Source: Akkermansia muciniphila (lineage in GTDB: Bacteria; Verrucomicrobiota; Verrucomicrobiia; Verrucomicrobiales; V1-33). From it: DNA of 64,000 nucleotides. Under the pieces are notes generated by a model, which saw only the letters and a list, made by a program, of their open reading frames with translations, was not told the origin of the DNA and ran no database searches. Below, one piece after another: positions 51,216 through 63,300 of the stretch (positions are counted from its first letter, which is position 1; the number at the start of each line of letters is the position of its first letter). The position numbers and the translations under genes were made by a program. The stretch covers positions 27,124 through 91,123 of the forward strand of contig CAMDJM010000010.1 in NCBI GenBank assembly GCA_945900785.1, in the 5' to 3' direction.

Positions 51216-54200
51216 TTAGTAATCCACGTCCCACCCACCGGCATCGGTGTAGGTGAAGCCCACGGTTTTATCGAAGCCGATGCAGAAAGGACACTTCCCG
51301 ACCTCACCAAAGAGGCGCCCCGTGCCCGCGAAGTTATAGACGCTGCCACTTTTCACCCCGGCCAGGGAGACCTCGCCACCAATCGTCACCGCGCAGAGGG
51401 CCTCGCCCGTGACCCCCAGAGTCATGCGGCCCCCGTATTCCGGAACCACACTGTTATAGAGGACCCCTGCCCCAGCCTTGCCGCTGATGTTGAACAAACA
51501 CGTGCCAGTGCCGTAGATGGGGAACTCGCACTCGCCGTAGGCATAGATGCCGCTGAATGGAGTGGAAACCAGAGAACCGATGAGCGGGTCGATCATCAGG
51601 AGAGGATCAGGATCACAGGTAGTGCCGATGAAGAACCCTCCCGCAGCGGCATAGCTGCCGAACTCCAGCGCCACCTTGGCTCCCAGATAGTTTTCCGTGA
51701 GGCCGAACATCACGGCAGCTCCCAGTTCCGTGATTTTGAAGGTCTCGTAATCAATTTCTCCTTCCGTCATTTCAAAGCTGCCTCCCAGACCGATGGGGAT
51801 GGGAACAGCATCCGCGCTGAGGGCAAATTTGGTTTCGATATCCATCCGGATTTCGCTGCTCATGAAGGTCACGCCAAAGTCCTCGACCCCGATCGTCACT
51901 TCTGTGGCATCGACCCCGGCTGCTGTGCAAATGCTGCCGGCACCGCCATCGGAATCGAGTTCCTTGATCTCCAAATAGGCGTGCAGAATAAAGGGCTCAT
52001 CCAGCTTGAATTCGAAATCACCATCCAGCCGGAGGAGGTCCAGACTGTCAGCATTGAAGTGCGCATAACCTTCAATGGAACCCGCCCCGATCTTGTCAGC
52101 AATATTCCCGGTCAGATCGCTGATCGCCGAATCCAGTTCATCCAGGGCGGGTTCCAGCGCATCGCGGATGGCTTGGTTCACGGCAGCGAAGGCGGAATCG
52201 ATGGCCTGACTGAAGGCCTGCTGGACATCGTAGAGCCGTTCCTTTATGGCCTGCTGGACATCGGCAATCAGTTGGGTGGCATAAAGAGCATCACGGATTT
52301 CCTGACGGATTTCCTCCTTCCATTCCTCTGCCAGCACAGCGAGCTGGGAGAGATCGATGTCGGGCACGTCCACGATTTGTTGGACGACGGTATCCAGGGT
52401 GGCGGACAGCGCATCCAGCACGGTTTTGGCGGATGCCGTCGTTAGAATATTACGCAGCGCCTGGACCAGTTCACCGGCTCCATTCACCTGGGTCTGGACT
52501 TCCGTCACGATGTCATAAATGTCGTCAATAGTGGCGCTGATGGTGTCGAGGGTGGGCTCCAGCTCTGCGAGAACGTTTTTCAGTGAGTCCTCCACCCCGG
52601 AATCCACCGCGATGGTAGAGAGCAGATCAATCAGTGCGGAGGCGAGCAGAGTGAGGGCCTCACGTTCACCGGTGGTGCCATTCTTGGCGAGCAACCCGGC
52701 GGCGGCGCTGGCGAGCGGCGTGCCGTCAAGATCAGTGATGGAAATGGTGGAGGGATCGAGATTGAGGATGCTGGTGACCCCTTTCAGGCCCTGCTTCACG
52801 CGTTCGAGGCGCATATTCAGATCCGCCAGGAGATCCTGGGCGGCATCCGTGCCATCGACCAGTTTCTGCAATTGTTTGGTCAGGTTATCCGTGTTGGTGA
52901 TCAGATAGGCGTGGACCTTGGCCTTGGCGGCGGCGCGGAAGGCGACGGGATCGACTGTGGGCAGCGCCTTGATTTCGTTGATCAGGGCATCGAGCCAGGG
53001 ATCGGTGACGCGTTGCAACGCTTCGTCCACGAGGGCCTCGGCTTTGTCCTCCAGCATGGTGCTGAACTCATCGACCGCAGTGCCCAAGCCATTGAAGACC
53101 TTGTCGCTCTGACTGGTGACCCAATCCGCGCCGAAGTTCGTGGCTTCCTCGAGCGCGGTGAAGGCCAGATTGGCCACACTGATGCTGGGGAGGTCGCCGT
53201 ATTGCACGCCGAATTCCAACTCGGCATTGTCCGCACTCAGATAGGTGAGCTGATGCTCTGCCTGCAGGACGAGCAGGTTCAAGGGCGGCAGCGGCACGCC
53301 GGCGAAATCACGGGTGGTGCTGTTCCACGTGCAGGGATAGTCAAAGTTGATGATCCCGCCGAGCCACTCCTGCTGGGCGCGGGGCAGCCACTTTTCATTG
53401 GAAGTATTGCCGCTCCGGTAGTCCTCCGTGCTCACGCCCGCCACATCCCAGGGAAAGCCGGCATTTTGCACATCAAACAGGATCGAAGAGAATGGATCTC
53501 CTGACGCATCGGTCCAGCCCTTCGTCGGCCAGCCGCCCATGAGATCCAGCATCGCGGAACTGTCCTCATAGCAGCGGGTGTGCAGGTTCACCTGCATGTC
53601 CTTGAAGAAGGGCACATCGAGAGTGCCGAAAAAGTTCCAATAACCAATCCCGGAAGCATCACTGCCCTTGTCAGGGTTATTGAAATATCCCAACTGCGCG
53701 GGCATGAAGGTATAGGTCTCGCCAGTGGGGCCGTCGAAGGTCATGACGGAAGGAAGGGCGAGTCGCGTGGGCACACTATCCGCCACCGTGGAAGAGGGAT
53801 CCGCCGGCACTGCGAAATTCCCATCAGGCAGGATGCCGAGTTGACCGCTGACATCTTCCGCAAGATGCGCCACATGGGCCTTGAAGCCCAGCACGAAGGT
53901 GGTGCCAGCGCCAGGATCACATTCATTGGTGGCGACAAACTCCGCACTGTAAGGCGTGATCGGCGCGCTCCAGTAGGCAAAGGTTTTGGGATCGACTCCG
54001 GAAGGCAGATCCAATTCAAATGAATCCAGCATGCCCAGGCAGGTTAAGCGCAGACCGGTGAACTCGAAGGTTTCGTCCACCGGGGCATCAATGGCGAGGG
54101 CCCCATCCGCGCGGCTTTCCTCCATTTCATTGGAAAGGAAGGAGAACCCGAAGGAATCAAAGGTGAAGTCATACCCGCCCAGAACCGCGGCTCCCGGAAA

Positions 54201-56573
54201 GCCTCCAGCCGGGGCTTCGTGAATGCCGGTGACCCCGCTCCAGCGGGCGTAGTATTTTGAGCGGGTGGTTAGCGAATAGGGTCCCACCACGCTGTCCTGG
54301 AGCGTGCTCTGGCCCTGGAATCCGGAGGGAGTGCAGCGGAAATTCACCCCGGCATAGTCAGCATTCCCGCCTTCATAACCGGTCCCGGCGGGGCGCTCGG
54401 CATTGGCCAGGTCCGCCGGATCAAAGCCGGATAGCAACAGCACGGAAGCCCCGTCCTCATCGCCGATGGGATTTTGGTCCCCGCGCAGGAAGGTGCCAGC
54501 CATCAGGAAATTTGAGGTGGGGAATGCGGACGTGACCGTGTGCGCAAAATCATCGCTGGTGGCCCCACCGGCATTCGCACTGATGTAACCCCACGCCAGC
54601 GGCGACATGGTAGGCGGGCCAGGAAACTGGATGCCACCATCGCCGGTGATTTTGTAGTTTGCGGGGGTGACGGTGACGTCGTCGTATTCTTCAGACCCGC
54701 AGCCATCCAGGACGGCCTGGGCGCAATGTTGCATGAAAAGCACAAAGGCGGGCAGGACCCCGGTGAAGCCACTGGTGGCGGGATTGATCAAGTCACCCGC
54801 CACCGTAATGAAACCGCCCGTCCAATCCAGATCGGAGGCGTAGGGGAAGTGGGTCGTTAGTTTATTGTGCCCACTGATCATCACCCCGCTCATCTCGCCT
54901 CCATTGCTGGAGCCGGTCTTCCAGGTCACGTTGGTCATCCCGGCGACATGATTATAGAGGTGGTCATTGGATTTCTTTTCCATCATGTCGGAGCGCACCG
55001 CCTGGGCGGCCAGCCAGTCCATGAGTGGCTGGCGGATGGAAAAGGCAGCCTGCAGCGCGGTGGGGCCAGCTTGGAATTCCCCCAGCGCCGGATCCCAGGT
55101 GAGGGTGGGACAGCCGATGTAGAGCGGCTTGGTTTCCTCACACATGAAGAAGGTGCCGATGGCTGAGTTCAGCACCACCGGAGCAGACGGGGCGAGGTTT
55201 TGCGTAAGATCCACCGCCCCAAAGGTCACATCGCTGTTCAGGATATTGGAAGTGCGGTTCGACGCCCAACCCACTCCCACCGGCAGCGTGGCCTGGATTT
55301 CAGAGAGATGCGCCCCGGTGCTATCCAGGGTGATGGTGCCGCTGCGGTAAAAAGGCACGCTGTTCAAGGTGCCCAGACGGGCCAGCGGACTGGCCGGAAT
55401 GAGCGTGGTTGATTCTCCCGCCCGGCAGGTGGCGATTCCGTTATCGATGGAAACACCGATCGTCCCGGAGTAAGTGTTATTCGGGAACCCTGCCAGTGAC
55501 CCTGCGCCCGCCGGGATGGTAATGACTCTGTTCACCGCGATGCCTGGAAAATAAATACCAGGCGGCCCTGCCGGAGGGGCAAAAGTCGTGATCGACGTAA
55601 AGGTGGTCACGATGCTGCCGAAATTCAGCTGTCCTGACATGTGGGTGTAAAACGCATCCTTCAGCTTGCCGGTCTGCCCGGTTTTCCATACAGTCGTGGT
55701 GGCATTTTCCAGATGCTCAACCCCGATGGAGAAATCCGAACGGAAGTTATCCCCCACGGCGGCGGGATCGAATTGCATCGTCAGCGAGCCGGAAGCCGAG
55801 GCAGGCGCGGGCGCGGCTCCTCCAGTATTCGAGCTGACGCCGAGCGTCGTGGTGGTATTCGTCCAGGTCCCTGCCACGGCCCCGGGGCCATCGGGTTGGT
55901 TGACGGTGTTATTGTCGAAGCGGACGCTGATGCTGCTCCCCGTCGGTGCCGTGGTCCAGGCGTCGTAGCGGTGCAGGGTGTAATTGACCGTGACCGGCAG
56001 GGTGGTTTTGCTGGAATCCGTTTCCAGCAGCCAGTCCCGGTCCACCGTCACGCTGTCCACCACCGCCAGCACGTTTACCGGGGCGGTGCCGGGATTGGTG
56101 CCGGTAAAGTGCAGGTAGGTGTGGCCGGGGCTCTCCGTCCGGGTCCTGACCGTCACATTGGCCAAGGTGTCCAGCACCACCATTTTCACCCGGTAAAGCA
56201 CGCCCAGGGTCAGTGCGGTCCCCGGCCTCAAATCCGAGGTCACATTCCGGATCCCGGAGACATTCGCCCCCAGCACAGTGGACGAGGTGGCCACTACCCC
56301 ATCCGCCGGACCGATCAAAGACCAGTCCACCCGATAGCTCGAAGTCGTGGTGAAATCCAGCTCGGCCGTCGCGACGATGCGGTGCAAATTGGTCCCAGCA
56401 ATCCCATCTGTGGCATGAACGTCCACGAGATATCCCGGTGACGTGTAGGGCACGTTAAAGGAATTGACCGTGACCTGGGCACGTGCCGTCCCAATGAATA
56501 ACACGCAGAGAAGGAGAGCAAAAAGTTGCTGGCACATGGGATGGAAGGATTGGCTTTCCATGAAAATATGCAC
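51216..56573 (-). CDS. Giant secreted protein (1785 aa) with beta-rich ends and long helical middle
   Basis: The signal peptide lies after a short leader (hydrophobic LFALLLCVLFIGTARA, with alternative starts at codons 5 and 13). Residues ~30-1140 are beta-rich. Residues ~1145-1490 are almost entirely amphipathic helix with heptad character (LVDEALQRVTD, LDTISATIDDIYDIVTEVQ, ERLYDVQQAFSQAIDSAF). The last ~290 residues are a Gly- and Cys-rich beta domain (GGFFIGTTCDPDPLLMIDP, GTGTCLFNISGKAGAG, GKCPFCIGFDKTVGF). I recognise no named family. First gene of a three-gene operon behind a strong promoter-like sequence. The helical block could be a stalk or a membrane-inserting part (inference). Confidence 0.83.
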   Translation of the reverse strand: MHIFMESQSFHPMCQQLFALLLCVLFIGTARAQVTVNSFNVPYTSPGYLVDVHATDGIAGTNLHRIVATAELDFTTTSSYRVDWSLIGPADGVVATSSTVLGANVSGIRNVTSDLRPGTALTLGVLYRVKMVVLDTLANVTVRTRTESPGHTYLHFTGTNPGTAPVNVLAVVDSVTVDRDWLLETDSSKTTLPVTVNYTLHRYDAWTTAPTGSSISVRFDNNTVNQPDGPGAVAGTWTNTTTTLGVSSNTGGAAPAPASASGSLTMQFDPAAVGDNFRSDFSIGVEHLENATTTVWKTGQTGKLKDAFYTHMSGQLNFGSIVTTFTSITTFAPPAGPPGIYFPGIAVNRVITIPAGAGSLAGFPNNTYSGTIGVSIDNGIATCRAGESTTLIPASPLARLGTLNSVPFYRSGTITLDSTGAHLSEIQATLPVGVGWASNRTSNILNSDVTFGAVDLTQNLAPSAPVVLNSAIGTFFMCEETKPLYIGCPTLTWDPALGEFQAGPTALQAAFSIRQPLMDWLAAQAVRSDMMEKKSNDHLYNHVAGMTNVTWKTGSSNGGEMSGVMISGHNKLTTHFPYASDLDWTGGFITVAGDLINPATSGFTGVLPAFVLFMQHCAQAVLDGCGSEEYDDVTVTPANYKITGDGGIQFPGPPTMSPLAWGYISANAGGATSDDFAHTVTSAFPTSNFLMAGTFLRGDQNPIGDEDGASVLLLSGFDPADLANAERPAGTGYEGGNADYAGVNFRCTPSGFQGQSTLQDSVVGPYSLTTRSKYYARWSGVTGIHEAPAGGFPGAAVLGGYDFTFDSFGFSFLSNEMEESRADGALAIDAPVDETFEFTGLRLTCLGMLDSFELDLPSGVDPKTFAYWSAPITPYSAEFVATNECDPGAGTTFVLGFKAHVAHLAEDVSGQLGILPDGNFAVPADPSSTVADSVPTRLALPSVMTFDGPTGETYTFMPAQLGYFNNPDKGSDASGIGYWNFFGTLDVPFFKDMQVNLHTRCYEDSSAMLDLMGGWPTKGWTDASGDPFSSILFDVQNAGFPWDVAGVSTEDYRSGNTSNEKWLPRAQQEWLGGIINFDYPCTWNSTTRDFAGVPLPPLNLLVLQAEHQLTYLSADNAELEFGVQYGDLPSISVANLAFTALEEATNFGADWVTSQSDKVFNGLGTAVDEFSTMLEDKAEALVDEALQRVTDPWLDALINEIKALPTVDPVAFRAAAKAKVHAYLITNTDNLTKQLQKLVDGTDAAQDLLADLNMRLERVKQGLKGVTSILNLDPSTISITDLDGTPLASAAAGLLAKNGTTGEREALTLLASALIDLLSTIAVDSGVEDSLKNVLAELEPTLDTISATIDDIYDIVTEVQTQVNGAGELVQALRNILTTASAKTVLDALSATLDTVVQQIVDVPDIDLSQLAVLAEEWKEEIRQEIRDALYATQLIADVQQAIKERLYDVQQAFSQAIDSAFAAVNQAIRDALEPALDELDSAISDLTGNIADKIGAGSIEGYAHFNADSLDLLRLDGDFEFKLDEPFILHAYLEIKELDSDGGAGSICTAAGVDATEVTIGVEDFGVTFMSSEIRMDIETKFALSADAVPIPIGLGGSFEMTEGEIDYETFKITELGAAVMFGLTENYLGAKVALEFGSYAAAGGFFIGTTCDPDPLLMIDPLIGSLVSTPFSGIYAYGECEFPIYGTGTCLFNISGKAGAGVLYNSVVPEYGGRMTLGVTGEALCAVTIGGEVSLAGVKSGSVYNFAGTGRLFGEVGKCPFCIGFDKTVGFTYTDAGGWDVDY

Positions 56574-56613
56574 AAATTCCCCAAAGGTTACAGCACGATC
56601 ATTCTAAATTTTG

Positions 56614-56642
56614 ATTTTATGGTCTTTTCCCCCAGCTTCCAA
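56614..56642 (-). promoter_or_regulatory. Sigma-70-like promoter of the 1785/1116/1196-aa operon
   Basis: On the minus strand TTGGAA (56637-56642) and TAAAAT (56614-56619) are separated by exactly 17 bases. Transcription would start near 56607, leaving about 34 bases before the first possible start codon at 56573. Confidence 0.6.
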
Positions 56643-56736
56643 TGCTGCTGAGCAAAAAGCGGAAAGAATTGTCCTTAGGGGATGGGGGCGGGGCGGACGG
56701 GCGACCCATGGTCCAAAAACCAAGAAAACGGTGAAA

Positions 56737-57300
56737 ATGAGAAAATCAGCACCGGCCAATCCGAAGCCAATGCCCTTTGGCCGTCTGCTGCTGATCTCTT
56801 TTGCGGTCTTCAACCTCGGCTACATCGTGGATCAGACAATAAGTTGGAGTGATCACCTTCAAGGACTCGCGAACGGTATCTTCCACGTCATGTTTTCCGG
56901 GATCGCGTGGTGCATTTTCGTTTTGCCATGGAGCCTCATCATCTTTGCCTTCTACAGGTGGCGGAGGTGGGAACGATTCCGGACGCATTGGGTGCTGGCA
57001 CCGGCTCTCCTTGCTGTGATGGTTTCAATCGGTTTCCTCATCGCCCACCCGCCCACGGCATCCAACAGACTCAGGACTTTCGCCAAGGCAGATCTGCCGG
57101 ACAGGATTCGGAATCTGCACTATCATTTTAGTGGCGGCGGCATTACCGACTACAGCGACACCTATTACTTCGAAACGACTCCGGCTGAAGTTGACCGACT
57201 TGTTTTGGAGATGCGCCTGACCAAGGAGGCACCTTCTATCCGCAGGTTGACGGTGGTAGACGCGGGGGCTGAGACCGGGCCCGGTTCCTGCTTCCGCTGA
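56737..57300 (+). CDS. Hypothetical inner-membrane protein
   Basis: The 187-residue product from the ATG at 56737 (MRKSAPANPKPMPFGR) has three hydrophobic segments (LLLISFAVFNLGYIV, WCIFVLPWSLIIFAFY, WVLAPALLAVMVSIGFLIA) and a soluble C-terminal domain (LPDRIRNLHYHFSGGGITDYSDTYYFETTP). The frame is open further upstream to 56611, but that part is Arg/Gly-rich and overlaps the promoter of the divergent operon. I do not recognise the family. It precedes the LamG giant by 96 bases on the same strand and may be transcribed with it. Confidence 0.65.
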   Translation: MRKSAPANPKPMPFGRLLLISFAVFNLGYIVDQTISWSDHLQGLANGIFHVMFSGIAWCIFVLPWSLIIFAFYRWRRWERFRTHWVLAPALLAVMVSIGFLIAHPPTASNRLRTFAKADLPDRIRNLHYHFSGGGITDYSDTYYFETTPAEVDRLVLEMRLTKEAPSIRRLTVVDAGAETGPGSCFR

Positions 57301-57396
57301 GCGCCTTGTGAAATCCTTCTTTCATTAGAAGTCTCTTGAGCTTGGGGTGGCCAACAGATTATTTCATCATCAGGTAAATTCAACTTTCTGTCCTCC

Positions 57397-60300
57397 ATGA
57401 ATCCGACACCGCTTTACCGCCCTGGTTTTGCCTTCCTTCGGCTGATTTTTCTTCTGGGTCTCTCCGTAGGCGGGCTGGCACTGCGGGGGGAGGCAGAGGT
57501 GGTGAGCAGCCCCATTGTTTTCCTGGAGGATACCTTGACCATCACCATTGACCCGGTGATCCAACAGGAGGTGCTGACGCTCCGTCTGGCGGAGGCGGTG
57601 GTGCCGCCGCCACCCTCATCGTTTGAAGTTGTAGGATTCAACACTGAATTGGCTTCCCTGCTGGTGCAACGGAGTGAAATGGGGAGGGGATGGTATGAAT
57701 TGCGGATTGAAGAAGAAGTGCTGGCCGCACTGCTGGAATTGCACGGACTGGCTCCGGACCAACGCTCGCGGATGCTCCGTTGGGAACGCAGTGAAGTGCG
57801 GGCGGGCTGCTACCGGCGGCTCCTTGCCATCCTCAACAAGACCAACCGCACGGCCGCAGAGCAACGGGTGTTCGATGCGACGACCGCAGCGGTCAAAACC
57901 CTGCACGTGGGGGCGACCGAGGAATCCCTCCGGCTCTATAATCAGTGGAATTTCGCCCCGAATCTATTTGTTCCGCCGCCCCCCTTCACCTACTCCCGCC
58001 CGCCTCCGGCGAATCACGGACTGTTCCATCTGTTTGGCGGACCAAAACCTCCCTCTTTTGATGAATTCAAGCAATACGGCGTGGCCGTGGTGTTTGCCGG
58101 AGCCGGTGGAAATGGCGAGTTTCAGCGCATTATCAAAGCCACCGCCACCCGCGCCGCCATCGTGGGAGCAGCGGTCCTCACCAGTGGCGTGGTGGGTGGA
58201 GTCGCAGGAGCAGCGCTGGCAGCGGCGCTACCCTCGGCCCTTGCGATTTTGGTGGTCAGGACGGTGGCACCCTTTGCAGTCCGGGCAACCTTTACGGCGG
58301 CGGCGGCGGGCGCGTCAGCCGCCGTGGGCATCGGAGCCTCAGTGGTCGGTGCGGTGGTGGGCGTGGTAGTGACCTCGGTGTTCGAAGGCAGCGCCGTGGT
58401 GGATGCCGCGCAGGTGCCGGGGAAGTTGGCCGAAGCCGTCAACAATGCGCGGAATATGAGTGTGGATCTCAGTGCGAAACTAACGACGGAGGCGGGGATC
58501 GCCGAGATTTATACGGCTTTTCTCAAGACCACCCTGCCGGATTTTCCAGCCACGGAACAAGCCCCCGCAGCGCTGGCGACGGATCAGCAGTGGCTGACGG
58601 CTCCGGCCGGATCCAGCCAGTTCCGGCCCGCCCCCACGCTGCAAATGCAGGATCCCGGCGGCCTGCCAATCTCCGTGCGGCTGTTGGAGGGCTGGTTTGT
58701 GGTGCGGGACCAGGCAGGGAAGGAGATCATGACCCTCAATCTCGAATATCTGGGAACAGAAGGGCAGCCCCAGACCCTGACGAAACTGGCCAATGGGTTT
58801 TTCTGCACCGATGCCACGGGCAACCTTGGCGGCTGTGCGAGGGTCAGCGGGTTTTCCTTCCGGAATTGGAACAATCAGCCGCGCCTCGCGAAGCTCGGCA
58901 GCGGCGGCGTCCAGGCGGTGATCAATCCCTCCGCCCTGACTGACGGAGCGGTGGGAGTGTTGTTTGCGCAAAATCTCGCGGTGACGTCCCCAGGAACGGG
59001 GGCCTACTCCTATTCCCACATCACCGAAGGCCCGGGCCTGCCGCCGGGCCTGAGCCTTTCCAGCACGGGCACCCTGAGCGGCACCCATCCCGCCGCGCAG
59101 CGCCTCACGGTGCGGATCGAGGGGAATCCCGTGCCCGCGCCGGCGAATCTGCTGAGTTCCTGGCTCTTCGAGGACAATTCCCTCGACACCGCCGGGACGG
59201 CCCATGGTTCATGGAACGGGACCGCGGCTTATTCCTCCGGCTGGATCGGCAAAGCTGCGTCCTTCACCGGATCGAATTCCATCGAACTGCCACAGAATAT
59301 TTTCCCGGCCGGGGCCAAGTCGTTTGAAACCTGGTTCCGGACCACCGGGGCCGGCGTCATTCTGGGTCAGATCGGGGTGAATAGCGGCTATGTTCCGGCA
59401 ATCTATGTGGATACGAATGGGAAACTGCGGGTGTCATTTTTCTGGAGCGGCACCTTGGCCCCGGTGACCTCGGCGGCTTCGGTCAATAACGGTCAGTGGC
59501 AGCATGTGGCCGTGACCCACGACGGGGCAACGCAGCGCGTTTACCTGAATGGCGCGCTCATCAGTTCCGTGAATTACACGCAGGTCTCCTACGCCACGGG
59601 CTACCGCTATTTGCTTGGTTACGGTAACACCGCCGGCTGGCCGGCGGTGAATAATGGCTATTTTACCGGAGACATCGACGAGGCCGCGCTCTACGGCCGG
59701 GCGCTCGGAGCGGAGGAGGTGGCGGGACTTTATACGGCGGGTGGAGCCGGGAAGCTCACCCTGACGCCCGGAAATGTTGCCCCCGCCGGCGCGGTGGGGA
59801 CCTGGCTTCGCGGCATCCTGACGGTGCAGAGAAATGGCAGCCCTTTGTCCAACATCAGCAGTCTGCGCGTGGTCGGCGGTGCCCTGCCTCACGGCCTGAT
59901 TCTGAATCCTGCGGATCTCTCCATCTCCGGCACGCCGCGCTCGGTCGGCACTTTTACCTTCACTTTGCGGGCCACCGATGCCACGGGGCATTCCGGCGAG
60001 CGGGCCTACTCCATGACCATCAACGGACCCTGGCGCCCGCGCCCCGATGGCTTGCTCGACTGGTGGCCGGGTGAGGGGGACCTGACAGATCGTATGCCGC
60101 CGGCCCGGCCCCTTGTCTGGAGCAACCCCGGGGGGCTATCCTATTCCCCGGGCCTCACCGGACAGGGCTTCAGCAATTCCACCTACGCACGCATGCCGGT
60201 CTTCCCGAACATCGGGATCTCCGGCATCACCGTGGAAACCTGGTTCCAAACCAATCGCGAATGCGTGATAATGGCCCGGAGACCCAGTGGGGGGGGCACT

Positions 60301-63300
60301 CATTCCCCGGTGCTCTGGGTGGGCCGCGATGGTTTTGTGCGCGGGGATTTTTCCCGGCCGGCCAGCGCCGCTCTATCAAAACCGCTCACGGGCACCGGCC
60401 GGGTGGATGACGGCGGCTGGCACCATGTAGCCTTCAGCTTCGGCCCTGGCGAGCAGCGGCTGCATGTGGACGGCGTGCTGGTCGGGATGGGACGGGGCCT
60501 CGGCGTTAACAGTGAGGTTTTCGGTGGAAACTTTACCCTCGGCGGAAGCGAGCCCTTCCTGCCCGGCTGGCCGGGATTGCCTGACGGATCATTCCCCGAT
60601 CCCTACCTGTCCGTCAGCAACTTTGATGAACCGGCGCTCTATGGCCGTGTCCTGGAGACCAGCGAGATCAATGGAATCTTTGCCTCCGGATCCCGGGGCA
60701 AGCCGACGCTGCTGGTCAATGAAGCGACCCTGCCTGCGGTCTCCTCCGGGATTCCCTATCGTCAGGCCCTGAGCGTGCAGGGGGCCACCGGCGTGCTGAC
60801 CTGGAGCATCACCAGCGGGAGCCTGCCCGGGGGCCTCAGCCTATCCTCCTCCGGGATCATTTCCGGCATGTTGGCCAGGATCCGCTCCAGTGCGGTGTCC
60901 ATCCAGGTGACGGACAACACCGGAGCCGTTGGCGTCCGGGATTATGTGATCGCCGCCCAGGGCACCCCGGCACCAGTGCCATTCGGTGCCGTGGCCTGGT
61001 GGCGCGGAGATCTGAACCCCAATGACAGTTCGGGCTCCCGCCATGGCGTCCCTACCTTTTCCGGACCAACTTACCGCTCCGGAAATAGCGGCAATGCCTT
61101 CTTTTTCAACCGCGAGGGCAGTTCGCTGGCCCTGCCAGCCGGATCCTTCCCATCCGTGGATACCCTCTTCGGATCGCGCACCCCCTACAGTTTTGAAACC
61201 TGGTTCCTGACGGATCGCCCGGGTGTGATACTGGGCCGGCGGGATTTTGGTTATCCTCTCCTGCCGGCCGTCTTTAAACCTGCCCTCTACGTCGGCACGG
61301 ATGGTCTGCTCCGCGCCCCCATGTTTGAAGTGGACCGCACCGCCGGAGCACCCGTCAGCAGTCAGCGGGTGGACGACGGGAAGTTCCACCATGCCGCCGT
61401 GACCTACGACGGCAGCACCCTGCGGCTCTACCTGGATGGCGTGCTGCAGGGGCCGTTGGTCACCAATGCCACCAGCCGGTTTGGCAGTCTGGTGGACACG
61501 GTGGAGCTGGGCAGCGGCTACACCGGGTCCCTGGGCTTTAACTGGCCGGCGACCCAGGGCGGCTGGATGGGCTTTTACGGCTATATCGACGAGCCTTCGA
61601 CCTACAACCGCGCCCTCAACGAGGGGGAAATCCGCGCCATCAACCAGGCCGGCGAAATGGGGAAAGCCAACGCACCGGTCATCAATGTCACCCTGCCGGC
61701 CGGCCGCATCGCGGAGTCGTATCTTACAGCGGCCTTCTCCGGCCAGGGGGCGCTGGTGGTTTTCGGCAGCGGCGGAATGCCGCCGGGCCTCCAGATCAGC
61801 CCCGAGGGCATTGTCTCCGGCATTCCGGAGTCGGCCGGCCTCCATCAGTTCAAGTGCGGGGTGCGCCAAAGCAACGGCACCTGGCTGACTTTCCAGTATT
61901 CCCTGAGCATTACTGGAACAGCAGCATCCCCCGTCGGGATGGCGGGATGGTATTCCGGCGAAGGCACGACCCTGGGCCATCTGCCGGGCGAAACGGCCAT
62001 TTCACCTAACGGAATCAACTATGCGCTGGGGCAGGTCGGCCAGGCGTTCTCCTTCGATGGCGTGTCGCAGCACCTCATCGTCAGCAACGTGCCCTTCCCG
62101 GCTCCCGGCGGGGAGTGGTCGTTTGAAACCTGGTTCCGCTCCGCTGCGGGTGGCGTCATCCTTGGGCAGAGCGCTCCCACAGGCGGCTACATTCCCATGC
62201 TTTATATCAACGCCGAAGGCCGGCTCCATGCGGAGGCGTATAACAGCGGTTCCACCGTTTCACAGATGCAGAGCACCACCCGGGTGGACGATGGGTTCTA
62301 TCACCACGCCGTGATCACCTACGCGAATGGTCAGCGCCGGCTTTATCTTGACGGCACGCTGGTGGATTCACGGAATGTGCCCGGCGTTCCCTATGCCCCG
62401 GCTTATGACTATCAGATTGGTTCCGGCATCATCACCGGCTGGCCGCTAGCCCTGGCAAACCGTTTTTTCACCGGCCAGATTGACGAGCCGCAATTCTACC
62501 ACCGCGCCCTCGACCCTTCAGAAGCGCGGCGCGGCTATACCGCCGGCAAGCTGGGGCGCTCCGCCATCGTGCTGGATAATACCCTGACAGACATCACCGC
62601 CGCCACCGGACCCTACGCCGGACAAATCACCGCCACCGGCGGCGCCGGACTTTACACCTTCGCCGTGACCGAAGGCCGCCTGCCCGTCGGCCTCAGCCTT
62701 TCCCCGCAGGGCCAGCTCACCGGCGCCGTGACGCACTCGTCCGGCACCTTTGATTTCGCCATTGAAGCCACCTCCTCCTCCGGAGCGAAAAGCATCCGTG
62801 ACTATCAAATCATCGTCCACCCCAATGCCCGCTACCGGCCCGCCGGTGTCAAAGCGTGGTGGAGCGCCAACGGCAACCCGGATGACTGGACCGGCAACCA
62901 TGCCGCCTCAGCCTTTTCCAATGTGGCCGGTCAACCCTTTGCCTACGGCGAAGGCATCACCGAGCAAGGCTTCGCCTTCCGCGGCCTTGGGATGATGAGT
63001 TATCCCTTCGGTCTTCCCTTCCTTAACGAAGGGGTCGTGCTGCCCAACAGCGCCTTCCCCGCCCCGGGGCAGCGCGGGCCCTTCTCGCTCGAACTATGGT
63101 TCCGCGCCACCCGGCCCGGCGGCCTGCTCGGCCAGAGCAATCAACCGATTCTGGGGAACTACAGCCTCCCCATGCTCTATATCGACACCGCCGGTTACCT
63201 CCGCACCCAGATCGGCTGGACCGCCGCCCCCAACCAGGTGGTTTCCCCGGGCATCGTGCTCGACAACACCTGGCACCACCTCGCCTCGACCCTTGATGCG

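Noticed and set aside
51054..52445. Plus-strand 463-codon frame
   Set aside because: Shadow of the 1785-aa gene; it also crosses the start of the next operon gene.
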